From positions 1 through 59,564 of the forward strand of contig JAEUOS010000143.1 of NCBI GenBank assembly GCA_016790695.1: 59,564 bases of DNA, read 5' to 3'. This document shows, in pieces, positions 32,387 through 40,265 of this stretch. The translations under genes and the position numbers were made by a program. The stretch is from Burkholderiales bacterium (GTDB lineage Bacteria; Pseudomonadota; Gammaproteobacteria; Burkholderiales; JAEUOS01). How positions within the stretch are numbered: the first letter of the stretch is position 1; each line of letters begins with the position of its first letter. Below the pieces are notes generated by a model. It was not told the origin of the DNA, made no database searches, and saw only the letters and a list, made by a program, of their open reading frames with translations.

Positions 32387-33166
32387 TCACCAGCGCGCGC
32401 CGGGATGCGCGCGCGCCAGGCTCTGCATTTCGGCGAGCACGTACTCGAGATGCTCGCTGTGCAGGCCGGACTTGCCGGTGGAGACGAAGCGCGAGGCGGC
32501 GGGCATCGCGAGCGTCGCCTCCTCGATCACCGGGACGACGCGCGCGCGCCAGGGTGCCTCGAGATCGGCGGCGCGCGGGCCGATGCCGGCGGCGTGGACC
32601 GCCGCGTCGACCGCGTCGCCGGCGAACAGCTCGTTGCAGTAGGGCAGGAGCGCGTCGAGCGCGCGCTGGGCGCGCGCGCGGCTGGTGTCGGTGCCGTCGC
32701 CCAGGCGCACGACCCAGTCGCCGGCATGGCGCAGGTGGTACGCGGTCTCCTTGGCGGACTTGGCGGCGATCGCCGCCAGTTCGCCGTCGGCGGAGTCCGC
32801 CAGCGCCGCCCAGGTCTCGGCCTGCCAGGCGCAGAACAGCAGGTTGCGCACGACGGTGAAGGCGTAGCAGGCGCTCTGCGTGCGCCCGCGCTCGATGCCG
32901 CTGTTGGGCAGTTCGGCCAGCGTGACGTTGCGGAACGCGCGCGCGTCGCGGAAATAGGCGAGCGCATCCTCGTCGCGGCCCGCGCCCTCGAGGCGGCCGG
33001 CGTGGGTCAGGAGCAGGCGGGCCTGGCCGATCAGGTCCAGAGCGATGTTGGTCAGCGCGATGTCCTCCTCGAGGACCGGGCCGTGGCCGGTCCACTCGGA
33101 CAGGCGCTGCCCCAGCACCAGCGAGGAATCGCCGAGGCGCAGCAGGTATTCGATATGCGGTGTCAT
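32387..33166 (-). CDS. paaC: phenylacetyl-CoA epoxidase structural subunit PaaC
   Basis: A 259-aa ferritin-like helical protein that forms a complex with PaaA; it lacks the full di-iron ligand set and acts structurally. Recognisable PaaC segments are 'YLLRLGDSSLVLGQRLSEW', 'EEDIALTNIALDLIGQARLLL' and 'SAKETAYHLRHAGDWVVRLGDGT'. The ATG at 33166 has AAGAGAG upstream; the next M lies far inside. Gap to paaB is 31 bp. Confidence 0.95.
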   Translation of the reverse strand: MTPHIEYLLRLGDSSLVLGQRLSEWTGHGPVLEEDIALTNIALDLIGQARLLLTHAGRLEGAGRDEDALAYFRDARAFRNVTLAELPNSGIERGRTQSACYAFTVVRNLLFCAWQAETWAALADSADGELAAIAAKSAKETAYHLRHAGDWVVRLGDGTDTSRARAQRALDALLPYCNELFAGDAVDAAVHAAGIGPRAADLEAPWRARVVPVIEEATLAMPAASRFVSTGKSGLHSEHLEYVLAEMQSLARAHPGARW

Positions 33167-33197
33167 GCGTGCTCTCTTCGCGGAGGCGCCCGGCGCC

Positions 33198-33485
33198 TCA
33201 CATGTGCTCGACTTCCTTGGGCAGCTTGTAGAACGTCGGGTGGCGATAGACCTTGTCGGCCATCGGCTCGAACAGTTCGGCCTTGTCGTCCGGGTCGCTC
33301 GCGGTGATCGCCTCCGAGGCCACCACCCAGATCGACACGCCTTCCATGCGGCGCGTGTAGACGTCGCGCGCCATCTGCACCGCCTGCTTCGCATCGGCCG
33401 CGTGCAGGCTGCCGACGTGGCGGTGGTCCAGCCCCTGCTTGCTGCGGATGAACACCTCCCACAGCGGCCATTCGTTGTTGCTCAT
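33198..33485 (-). CDS. paaB: phenylacetyl-CoA epoxidase subunit PaaB
   Basis: A 95-aa small protein that bridges PaaAC heterodimers in the epoxidase. The typical N-terminus WPLWEVFIRSKQGLDHRHVGSLHA and the region RRMEGVSIWVVAS are clear. AGGGG stands 5-6 nt before the ATG. It lies 16 bp after an OsmC-family gene that is inserted between paaA and paaB. Confidence 0.95.
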   Translation of the reverse strand: MSNNEWPLWEVFIRSKQGLDHRHVGSLHAADAKQAVQMARDVYTRRMEGVSIWVVASEAITASDPDDKAELFEPMADKVYRHPTFYKLPKEVEHM

Positions 33486-33501
33486 GTCATCCCCTTTCGC
33501 T

Positions 33502-33978
33502 TCATTCCGGCGCTTCGACGACGATCTCGCACTTCACCGAATTGGCGATGTAGCACTCCTCGTGCGCCTCGCGGTGCAGGTCGTCGATGTCGATCTGTGC
33601 CGGCGCCTCTCCGGCGAATTCGATCAGCGGGCGCAGCGCCACCCGCGTCATCGCCCAGTGGCCCTGCGCGTTGCGCTCCATGGTGCCCGTCGCCTGGTCG
33701 GTGTAGCTGTCGATCACCCAATGGCGCTTGGCGGCGAACGCCAGGAAGAACAGCATGTGGCAGGACGAGATCGCCGCGACGAAGGCCTCCTCCGGGTCGA
33801 CCGCCTCGGCGTCGGAGAACGGCAGCGGCACCGACAGCGGCGAACTCGACGCCGGCACCACCGCGCCGCCGTCGAATTCCCAGGTATGGGCGCGGCTGTA
33901 GCGGCCGCCGACGAAGGGCTCGTCGCGGCGGCGCCAGGCCACGGTGGCGGCGAACACCTTGGGGCGCGCGTCCATCAT
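33502..33978 (-). CDS. OsmC-family protein inserted in the paa operon
   Basis: A 158-aa OsmC-fold protein. It has the catalytic helix with Cys in [17 protein letters not shown], preceded by Glu in VDPEEAFVA, and a second Cys in [13 protein letters not shown] near the C-terminus, the YhfA/OsmC-like peroxiredoxin arrangement. The ATG overlaps the paaA stop (ATGA), so it is translationally coupled to the oxygenase gene, and paaB follows in 16 bp. This placement inside paaAB is not the classical paa order. A role in removing peroxide made by uncoupled epoxidase turnover, or in handling reactive epoxide-CoA, is plausible but inferred. Confidence 0.85.
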   Translation of the reverse strand: MMDARPKVFAATVAWRRRDEPFVGGRYSRAHTWEFDGGAVVPASSSPLSVPLPFSDAEAVDPEEAFVAAISSCHMLFFLAFAAKRHWVIDSYTDQATGTMERNAQGHWAMTRVALRPLIEFAGEAPAQIDIDDLHREAHEECYIANSVKCEIVVEAPE

Positions 33979-34964
33979 GCCGCCTTGCGCGCGCGCGCCG
34001 CCTGCTTGCGCGCGTGGGCCAGCGCCGCCTCGCGCACCCACGCGCCCTCCTCTTGGGCCCTGACGCGGGTGGCGATGCGCTCGCGGCTGCACGGGCCGTC
34101 GCCGCCGACCGCGCGCCAGAACTCGTCCCAGTCGATCGGGCCGATGTCGTAGTGCCCGCGCTCGCCGTTCCACTTCAGGTGCGGATCGGGGATCGTGAGC
34201 CCGAGCAGTTCCGCCTGCGGCACCGTCGCATCGATGAACTTCTGGCGCAGGTCGTCGTTGGAGATGCGCTTGATGCCCCAGGCCATGGTGGCGCCGCTGT
34301 GCACCGAGTCGGCATCCGGCGGCCCGAACATCTGCACCACCGGCCACCACCAGCGGTCGAGCGCGTCCTGCGCCATCTGCTTCTGCGCCGGCGTGCCGCG
34401 GCACAGCGCGAGCATGATGTCGAATCCCTGGCGCTGGTGGAACGACTCCTCCTTGCAGATGCGGATCATGGCGCGCGCATACGGACCGTAGGAACAGCGG
34501 CACAGCGGAATCTGGTTCATGATCGCCGCGCCGTCGACCAGCCAGCCGATCGCGCCCATGTCCGCCCAGGACAGCGCCGCGTAGTTGAAGATCGACGAAT
34601 ACTTGGCCTTGCCCGCGTGCAGGGCGTCGATCAGGTCGTCGCGCGAGACGCCGAGGGTCTCGGCGGCCGCGTACAGGTAGAGTCCGTGGCCGCCCTCGTC
34701 CTGCACCTTGGCCATCAGGATCGCCTTGCGCTTGAGCGAGGGCGCGCGCGTGATCCAGTTGCCCTCCGGCAGCATGCCGACCACCTCGCTGTGCGCGTGC
34801 TGCGAGATCTGCCGCACCAGGGTCTTGCGGTAGGCCTCGGGCATCCAGTCGCGCGGTTCGATCTTCTCGTCGCGCGCGATGCGCGCGTTGAACGCCGCCT
34901 CCTCGGGGGAGCCCGGCGCGACCGCCTTGGGACCGCCGGGAATGTCCATCGCCTGGGTGTACAT
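33975..34964 (-). CDS. paaA: phenylacetyl-CoA epoxidase catalytic subunit PaaA
   Basis: A 329-aa ferritin-like di-iron oxygenase subunit. Glu/His ligand motifs are visible: [13 protein letters not shown] and [15 protein letters not shown]. It inserts one oxygen into the ring of phenylacetyl-CoA, the first step of ring opening. The ATG at 34964 has GCGAGG about 8 nt upstream, and [10 protein letters not shown] is a typical N-terminus. It is first in the operon, with a sigma70-like promoter and possible PaaR site upstream. Confidence 0.96.
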   Translation of the reverse strand: MYTQAMDIPGGPKAVAPGSPEEAAFNARIARDEKIEPRDWMPEAYRKTLVRQISQHAHSEVVGMLPEGNWITRAPSLKRKAILMAKVQDEGGHGLYLYAAAETLGVSRDDLIDALHAGKAKYSSIFNYAALSWADMGAIGWLVDGAAIMNQIPLCRCSYGPYARAMIRICKEESFHQRQGFDIMLALCRGTPAQKQMAQDALDRWWWPVVQMFGPPDADSVHSGATMAWGIKRISNDDLRQKFIDATVPQAELLGLTIPDPHLKWNGERGHYDIGPIDWDEFWRAVGGDGPCSRERIATRVRAQEEGAWVREAALAHARKQAARARKAA

Positions 34965-34997
34965 GGCATCGCCTCGCAGACATCGTGAGGTGCGCAA

Positions 34998-35024
34998 TTT
35001 ATAATAAGCCGACCGGTTGGTCAA
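34998..35024 (-). promoter_or_regulatory. paa promoter with candidate PaaR operator
   Basis: Minus strand: TTGACC (35024-35019), 15-bp spacer, TATAAA (35003-34998). Within the spacer and -35 is the near-palindrome CCGACC/GGTTGG (35009-35020), which fits the ACCGACCGGT-like sites of TetR-type PaaR. The spacer is shorter than ideal, as expected for a repressed or tuned promoter. Confidence 0.55.
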
Positions 35025-35069
35025 TGAATTCCTGCGCCGCCGGCCGGACGGCGCCGGCGGCCCATCGGC

Positions 35070-35075
35070 GACAAT
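35070..35075 (+). promoter_or_regulatory. -10 element of the sirtuin gene, leaderless spacing
   Basis: GACAAT followed by exactly 6 bp and then the ATG. No Shine-Dalgarno sequence is present. The transcript would start at or near the A of ATG. Confidence 0.4.
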
Positions 35076-35081
35076 CGCCCC

Positions 35082-35936
35082 ATGCACGCCACTGCCCGCG
35101 CCCATCCTGCGGTAGCCGACGCCATTGCGCCCCTGGCCGACCTGATGCGCGCGGCGCCCTGCGTGCTGGCCATCTCCGGCGCCGGCGTGTCCACCGACTC
35201 CGGCATCCCCGCCTACCGCGACCGCGCGGGCCAGTGGGCGCGCAGGGCGCCGGTCACCCACCAGGAGTTCGTCGCCAGCGCCGCGGTGCGACGGCGCTAT
35301 TGGGCGCGCAGCATGCTCGGCTGGCCGATGCTGCGCGCCGCCCGCCCCAACGACGCGCACCGCGCCCTGGCGCGCCTGGAGCGGGGCGGCCGGATCGGCG
35401 CGCTCGTCACCCAGAACGTCGACGGCCTGCACGGCGCCGCCGGCAGCACCGCGGTGATCGAACTGCACGGCCGCCTGCGCGAGGTGCGCTGCCTCGACTG
35501 CGGCACGCTGCATGCGCGGGACGCGGTGCAGGCCGCGATGCGGCACGCCAACCCGGCGTTCGCCGCCTGCGCGGCGGCGGCGGCGCCGGACGGCGACGCG
35601 GATCTCGAGGCCGATTTCGACCGCTTCGTCGCGCCCGCCTGCGCCGCCTGCGGCGGCACGCTCAAGCCCGACGTGGTGTTCTACGGCGACGCCGTGCCGC
35701 GCGCGCGCGCCCTGGCGGCCGACCGCGCGCTCGCGGCCGCCGACGCGCTGCTCGTGGTGGGGTCGACCATGATGGTCCGCTCGGCCTACCGCCTGTGCGA
35801 GGCGGCGCACGCGGCCGGCAAGCCGGTGGCCGCGATCAACCTCGGGCGCACGCGTGCCGACCCGCTCTACCGCGTCAAGATCGAAGCCGAATGCGGCGTC
35901 GCGCTGCCCGCGCTTGCCGCGGTACTGGGCGCCTGA
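35082..35936 (+). CDS. Sir2-family NAD-dependent protein deacylase
   Basis: A 284-aa sirtuin. NAD-binding motif [18 protein letters not shown], core QNVDGLH and catalytic His in ELHGRL are intact. The zinc ribbon has the pairs CLDC and CAAC. The class is closest to the SirT4-like (class II) bacterial group. It removes acyl groups from lysines using NAD. It diverges from paaA with a 117-bp shared upstream region. Since phenylacetate breakdown makes acetyl-, succinyl- and other acyl-CoAs, control of protein acylation is a reasonable guess. Its mRNA appears leaderless. Confidence 0.9.
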   Translation: MHATARAHPAVADAIAPLADLMRAAPCVLAISGAGVSTDSGIPAYRDRAGQWARRAPVTHQEFVASAAVRRRYWARSMLGWPMLRAARPNDAHRALARLERGGRIGALVTQNVDGLHGAAGSTAVIELHGRLREVRCLDCGTLHARDAVQAAMRHANPAFAACAAAAAPDGDADLEADFDRFVAPACAACGGTLKPDVVFYGDAVPRARALAADRALAAADALLVVGSTMMVRSAYRLCEAAHAAGKPVAAINLGRTRADPLYRVKIEAECGVALPALAAVLGA

Positions 35937-35942
35937 CGACGG

Positions 35943-37211
35943 CTAGGCGAACACCTGCGTGGCCGGCACCTGCGCCCACGGCATCGCCTCGCCGCGAATG
36001 AAGGCGACCCACGCCGCCTGCATCCGATCGCGCAGGCGTGCCGCGTCCTCGGCGTGCAGCCCGGCGAGCATCGGCGCGCCGGCGAAGCTCTCGAAGGTGC
36101 CGAACACGAACGGCAGCTCGATGCAATGGCAGGCGCCGAAGCGCGCCGAGGGCGCGTGCTCGAAGCGATAGTGCCAGGCGGCGCGCCCCTGCGCGGCCGC
36201 CGCCTCGGCCCAGCGCCGGCCCGGCGTGCCGAAGATCGCCTCCCCGCGCGCCCGGCTGTCGGCATCGGTTCCCATGCCGGGGAACGCGGCCATCTCGTCG
36301 CGCGTGCTGCCGACCAGCACGTCGGCGCGACCGGGCGCGTCGTCGAGCGCGCTGCGCGGATCGGCACCGAGGACCTCGCCGTCGGCCACCGGACAGAACA
36401 GGCTGCGGGCGGCGCGCTCGGCGGCGAGCGCCGCATTGACCGCGGGGTCGAGCTGCGCGCGAAGCAGCGCGTCGACCGGCAACCGGCGTGCCGCGTCCAG
36501 GTTCGCGGCACCCGCCGCCGCGAGCACGAGGCGGCTCAGGTCGGCCGCGGTCGCGGCATCGCGCAGGCCGCGGCCGAGCGAGGCGCTTTGCAGGATGACG
36601 CGCGAAAACCGCGGCTTGCGCGCCATCAGGCAGGCGATGTCGAGCCCGCCGGCCGACTGCCCCATGAGCGTGATGCGGTCGGGGTCGCCGCCGAAGGCGT
36701 CGATGTGCCGCGCGACCCAGTCGACCGCGGCCTCGCTGTCGAGCAGGCCGACGTTGGCGGTCTCGCCCGGCAGGTACAGCCAGCCCAGCGCCGCCAGCCG
36801 GTAGTTGGGCGCGACCACCACGATGTCGCCGCGCGCGGCCAGTTGCGCGCCGGCGTACCAGTCGATCGCGCCGGCGCCCGATTGCCACGCGCCGCCGTGC
36901 AGCCACACCACCACCGGCCGCCGCGCACGGTCCGGCGCCGGCGTCCACACCGTCAGGTGCAGGCAGTCCTCGCTCTGCGGGGCGTCGAAGTCGCCCATGG
37001 CCTCGCGCAGGCGCGACGGCAGCTGCGGCGCCACCGGCCCCGGGCGGGTGGCGTCGAGTTCGGCCGGCCACGCCGCCGGCTGCGGCGGCGCGAAGCGCAA
37101 CGGGCCCACGGGCGGGCGCGCGAACGGCAGCGCGGCGAAGCGGCACACGCCACCGTCGCGCGTGCCGACCACACGCGTCGCGCCGACCGTCGCCTCGATG
37201 TTCTCGGCCAT
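35943..37211 (-). CDS. type-B carboxylesterase
   Basis: A 422-aa alpha/beta-hydrolase of the carboxylesterase/para-nitrobenzyl esterase group: oxyanion HGGAW (105-109), nucleophile Ser186 in GQSAGG, acid in STRDEMAAFP and His in GACHCIELPFVFG. The size is shorter than the 500-aa average. No signal peptide, so cytosolic. It starts 19 bp after the stop of the crotonase gene on the same strand, so the two are probably co-transcribed. It converges with the sirtuin gene (6 bp gap). Substrate not identifiable. Confidence 0.87.
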   Translation of the reverse strand: MAENIEATVGATRVVGTRDGGVCRFAALPFARPPVGPLRFAPPQPAAWPAELDATRPGPVAPQLPSRLREAMGDFDAPQSEDCLHLTVWTPAPDRARRPVVVWLHGGAWQSGAGAIDWYAGAQLAARGDIVVVAPNYRLAALGWLYLPGETANVGLLDSEAAVDWVARHIDAFGGDPDRITLMGQSAGGLDIACLMARKPRFSRVILQSASLGRGLRDAATAADLSRLVLAAAGAANLDAARRLPVDALLRAQLDPAVNAALAAERAARSLFCPVADGEVLGADPRSALDDAPGRADVLVGSTRDEMAAFPGMGTDADSRARGEAIFGTPGRRWAEAAAAQGRAAWHYRFEHAPSARFGACHCIELPFVFGTFESFAGAPMLAGLHAEDAARLRDRMQAAWVAFIRGEAMPWAQVPATQVFA

Positions 37212-37229
37212 CGCCGGTGACGCGCCGCG

Positions 37230-38036
37230 CTAGCGCCCCTGGAACTTCGGCGTGCGCTTCTCGGCGAACGCCTTGCGGCCCTCGTGGTAGTCCTCGCTGG
37301 CGAAGCAGGCCGCGACCATGCGGTTGACCAGCGCGACGTCGCGCTGGTCCGGATCCTTGCGGATCTCGAGCAGCGCGCGCTTGGCGGCCGCCACGGTCAG
37401 GGGCGCGTTCTCGGCGATCTGCGCGGTGTAGGCGGAGACCGTCGCGTCGAGTTCGGCGGCCGGCACGATCTGCTTGACCAGGCCCATGGTCAGCGCGTCG
37501 GCGGCGCCGAAGATGCGCGCGGAGAAGAACAGGTCCGCGGTATTGGCGGGACCCAGCACCTCGGTGAAGCGCTTCAGCCCGGGGTACTGGTAGCCCAGGC
37601 CCAGGCGCGCGGCGGGCATGCGGAACTTGGCGTCGTCGGCGCAGATGCGGATGTCGCAGTTGATCGCCAGGCCCAGGCCGCCGCCCATGCAGATGCCGCG
37701 GATCCTGGCCACGGTCGGCTTGGTGCAGTCGAGCACCGCGGAGTAGCCCGCATCGACGGCGCGGTTGTAGTCCTCGTTCGCGTTGCCGGTGCGGCGCTTG
37801 TCGAACTGGGAAATGTCGGCGCCCGAAATGAAGGCCTTCTCGCCGGCGCCGGTGATGACGATCACCCGCACCTCGGGGTCGGCGACGAACTGCGCCATGA
37901 CCACCGGCACCGCGCTCCACATCTCGTAGCTGACGGCGTTGAACTTGCGCTGGTTGTCGAAGACGACATAGCCGACGTGGCCGTCCTTGAAATGGGTCAA
38001 CTGGCCGGGACGTTCCGCGGTGGCTTCTGCGCTCAT
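37230..38036 (-). CDS. crotonase-family protein lacking usual catalytic glutamates
   Basis: A 268-aa member of the enoyl-CoA hydratase/isomerase superfamily. The CoA/oxyanion motifs are present (KAFISGADISQF and GICMGGG). At the two catalytic Glu positions of enoyl-CoA hydratase it has Gly122 (GGGLGLAINCD, normally GGG-x-E) and Ala142 (FRMPAARLGLG, normally P-E). It is therefore unlikely to be a hydratase; decarboxylase, C-C lyase or isomerase chemistry using other side chains is possible. GAGGAA stands 3-7 nt before the ATG. The carboxylesterase gene follows in the same direction. Annotation as simple enoyl-CoA hydratase would mislead. Confidence 0.85.
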   Translation of the reverse strand: MSAEATAERPGQLTHFKDGHVGYVVFDNQRKFNAVSYEMWSAVPVVMAQFVADPEVRVIVITGAGEKAFISGADISQFDKRRTGNANEDYNRAVDAGYSAVLDCTKPTVARIRGICMGGGLGLAINCDIRICADDAKFRMPAARLGLGYQYPGLKRFTEVLGPANTADLFFSARIFGAADALTMGLVKQIVPAAELDATVSAYTAQIAENAPLTVAAAKRALLEIRKDPDQRDVALVNRMVAACFASEDYHEGRKAFAEKRTPKFQGR

Positions 38037-38213
38037 GGCTTCCTCGTTGTGCTCGCGCGGGACCAGGGACGCGTGCCGCCCACCGGCACCCCCTCCCGCA
38101 AGCGCGTGATTGTATGCCGCCGCGGCCGGATCGGCGGCGTGCGGCGCGCACGACGCCGGAATTTGAGCGATCATGTACGCCCTCGAACACTTGTCCTGGC
38201 AAGAGAGAACGAT

Positions 38214-39185
38214 ATGAAATCCTGGTGGATCGACGGCGGCGGCGGCGGACTGTCCCTGCGCGAGGTGGAGGTGCCCGCGCCTGCCGCCGGCGAGGTGCTG
38301 GTGCGCGTCCGGGCGGCAGGGCTCAATCGCGGCGAGTTCATCCGCGGCCACGGGCTGATCGCGCCGGGCAAGGCGAAGCCGGCCGGCCTCGAAGGCGCCG
38401 GCGAGGTCGTCGCCGTCGGCCCCGGCGTGACCCGCTTCGCCGTCGGCGACAGGGTGATGGGGCGCACCGCCGCCGGATTCGCCGAATACTCGCTGATCGC
38501 CGAGGGCGAGACCATGGCCATGCCCGACACCCTGTCGTGGGAGGAGGCGGCCGGCGCCTGCCTCGCGCAGTGGGTCGCCTACGACATGCTGGTGCCCGAG
38601 GGCGAGGTCGGCGCCGGCGACTGGGTGCTCGTCACCGGCATCTCCTCCGGCGTGGGCGTGGCGGCGATGCAGATCGCGCTCGCGCGCGGCGCCCGGGTGA
38701 TCGGCACCTCGGGTTCCGCGCCGAAGCTCGAGCGCCTCAAGGCGATGGGGCTCACGCACGGCATTCCGGCGCGCGGCGCGGGCTTCGCCGAGGAGGCGCT
38801 GCGCATCACCGACGGCAAGGGGGTGAAGCTCGCCATCAACAACGTGGGCGGCACCGCGTTCCCGGACGCGCTCGCCGCCCTCGCCTATCGCGGCCGCCTC
38901 GGGATCGTCGGCTACGTCGACAACACCCTGTCGGCGAAGATCGACCTCGAGGCGGTGCACGCCAGGCGCCTGCGCGTGTTCGGCGTGTCCAACAAGCTGC
39001 GGCCGCTGGCCGAGCGCGCCGAGACCGTGGCCGGCTTCGCGCGCGACGTCTGGCCGCTCTACGCCCGGGGCGCGATGAAGCCGGTGATCGACCGCGTGTT
39101 CGACTTCGAGCGCCTGCCGGAGGCGCGCGAGGCGATGGAGTCGAACACCCAGATCGGCAAGATCATCCTGCGCGTCGCGGCCTAG
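38214..39185 (+). CDS. NADPH:quinone oxidoreductase, zinc-independent MDR family
   Basis: A 323-aa medium-chain dehydrogenase/reductase. It has the catalytic GroES-like N-domain (VRVRAAGLNRGEF, GLEGAGEVVAVGPGV) and the Rossmann domain with SSGVGVAAMQIALARGA. Zinc-binding Cys residues of alcohol dehydrogenases are absent, as in the QOR/crotonyl-type subgroup. It probably reduces quinones or enones with NADPH. AAGAGAG precedes the ATG. It diverges from the crotonase gene with 177 bp between them. Confidence 0.85.
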   Translation: MKSWWIDGGGGGLSLREVEVPAPAAGEVLVRVRAAGLNRGEFIRGHGLIAPGKAKPAGLEGAGEVVAVGPGVTRFAVGDRVMGRTAAGFAEYSLIAEGETMAMPDTLSWEEAAGACLAQWVAYDMLVPEGEVGAGDWVLVTGISSGVGVAAMQIALARGARVIGTSGSAPKLERLKAMGLTHGIPARGAGFAEEALRITDGKGVKLAINNVGGTAFPDALAALAYRGRLGIVGYVDNTLSAKIDLEAVHARRLRVFGVSNKLRPLAERAETVAGFARDVWPLYARGAMKPVIDRVFDFERLPEAREAMESNTQIGKIILRVAA

Positions 39186-39208
39186 GCGGGCTCCGCCGCC
39201 CCGCCGGC

Positions 39209-40183
39209 TCAGTCGGCGGTGATGCCGGCCTGCTTGACGATCTTCTCCCACAGCACGAGCTCGCGCTCGATGCGCTCGGCCAGCTCGCGGGCCGGCGAGG
39301 GCACCGCGTCCATGCCGTGGTCGCGGATCTGCTCGCGCACCTGCGGATCGGACAGCGCGCGCACGATCTCGCGGTTCCAGCGCTCGGCGAGGTCGCGCGG
39401 CAGCCTGGGCGGCGCGACGAAGGCGTACCAGTTGGAGACGTCGTAGCCCGGGTAGGTCTCGGCGATGCTCGGTACCTCGGGCAGGGCGTCGCTGCGCTTC
39501 GCGCCGGTGACCGCGAGCGCGCGGATCTTGCCCGCCTTGATCTGCGGCAGCGCCGAGGCGGCCGAGGCGAATACCGATGGCACCTGGCCGCCGAGCAGGT
39601 CGGTCATCGCCGGGCCGCCGCCCTTGTAGGGCACGTGCGTGAGGTCGGCGCGCGCGAAGGACTCGAGCAGGGCGCCGCTCAGGTGGCCGGTGCCGCCGAT
39701 GCCCGAGGATCCGTAGGCGATCGCGCCGGGACGGGAGCGCGCCGCCCTCACGTAGTCGTCGAGGCTGCGGTAGGGCTGCGCGGCACCGACCACCAGCACG
39801 TTCGGAAACGCCACCGCCATCGACAGCGGCACGAAGTCGCGTCGCGGATCGTAGCCGAGTTTCCTGGTGATGTGGGGCGCGACGGTGAGCGGGCCGATCG
39901 CCGACAGGTGGATGAAGTGGCCGTCGGCCGCCGCGCGCGTCGCGAGTTCGGCGGCGAGGTTGCCGCCGGCGCCGGGCTTGTTCTCGACGTTGACCGGCTG
40001 CCCGAGCTGTTCGGAGAGCTTCTTCGCCAGCAGCCGCGCGGTGATGTCGGTGCCGCCGCCGGGCGCGAACCCGACCGAGAGGGTGATCGGCCTGGCCGGG
40101 AACCCCGCCTGCGCCTGCGCGTGCGCGCAGCCCAGCCACAACGCCAGCGCCATGCCGCGCGTGACCAGCGTGGAAACGTTCAT
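39209..40183 (-). CDS. Bug/TctC-family periplasmic solute receptor
   Basis: A 324-aa exported binding protein. Signal peptide about 1-26 (ending AHAQAQA), then the Bug hallmarks PARPITLSVGFAPGGGTDITARLL, NVENKPGAGG and THVPYKGGGPAMTDLLGGQV. It carries a small organic anion to a tripartite tricarboxylate transporter not encoded here. GAAGGAGG stands 3-4 nt before the ATG. It converges with the quinone oxidoreductase gene (23 bp). No ligand can be assigned. Confidence 0.9.
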   Translation of the reverse strand: MNVSTLVTRGMALALWLGCAHAQAQAGFPARPITLSVGFAPGGGTDITARLLAKKLSEQLGQPVNVENKPGAGGNLAAELATRAAADGHFIHLSAIGPLTVAPHITRKLGYDPRRDFVPLSMAVAFPNVLVVGAAQPYRSLDDYVRAARSRPGAIAYGSSGIGGTGHLSGALLESFARADLTHVPYKGGGPAMTDLLGGQVPSVFASAASALPQIKAGKIRALAVTGAKRSDALPEVPSIAETYPGYDVSNWYAFVAPPRLPRDLAERWNREIVRALSDPQVREQIRDHGMDAVPSPARELAERIERELVLWEKIVKQAGITAD

Positions 40184-40265
40184 GCCCCCTCCTTCGAAAC
40201 CGGGCGACCGGCGCCGGACGAGGGCGGTTCTACCACAGGCCGCCGCGCCGGACGGCCCCGGCCGA

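Noticed and set aside
40200..40265. A -10 (TAGAAC) before the Bug receptor gene as a further leaderless case
   Set aside because: The gene has a clear GAAGGAGG ribosome site and a normal leader.
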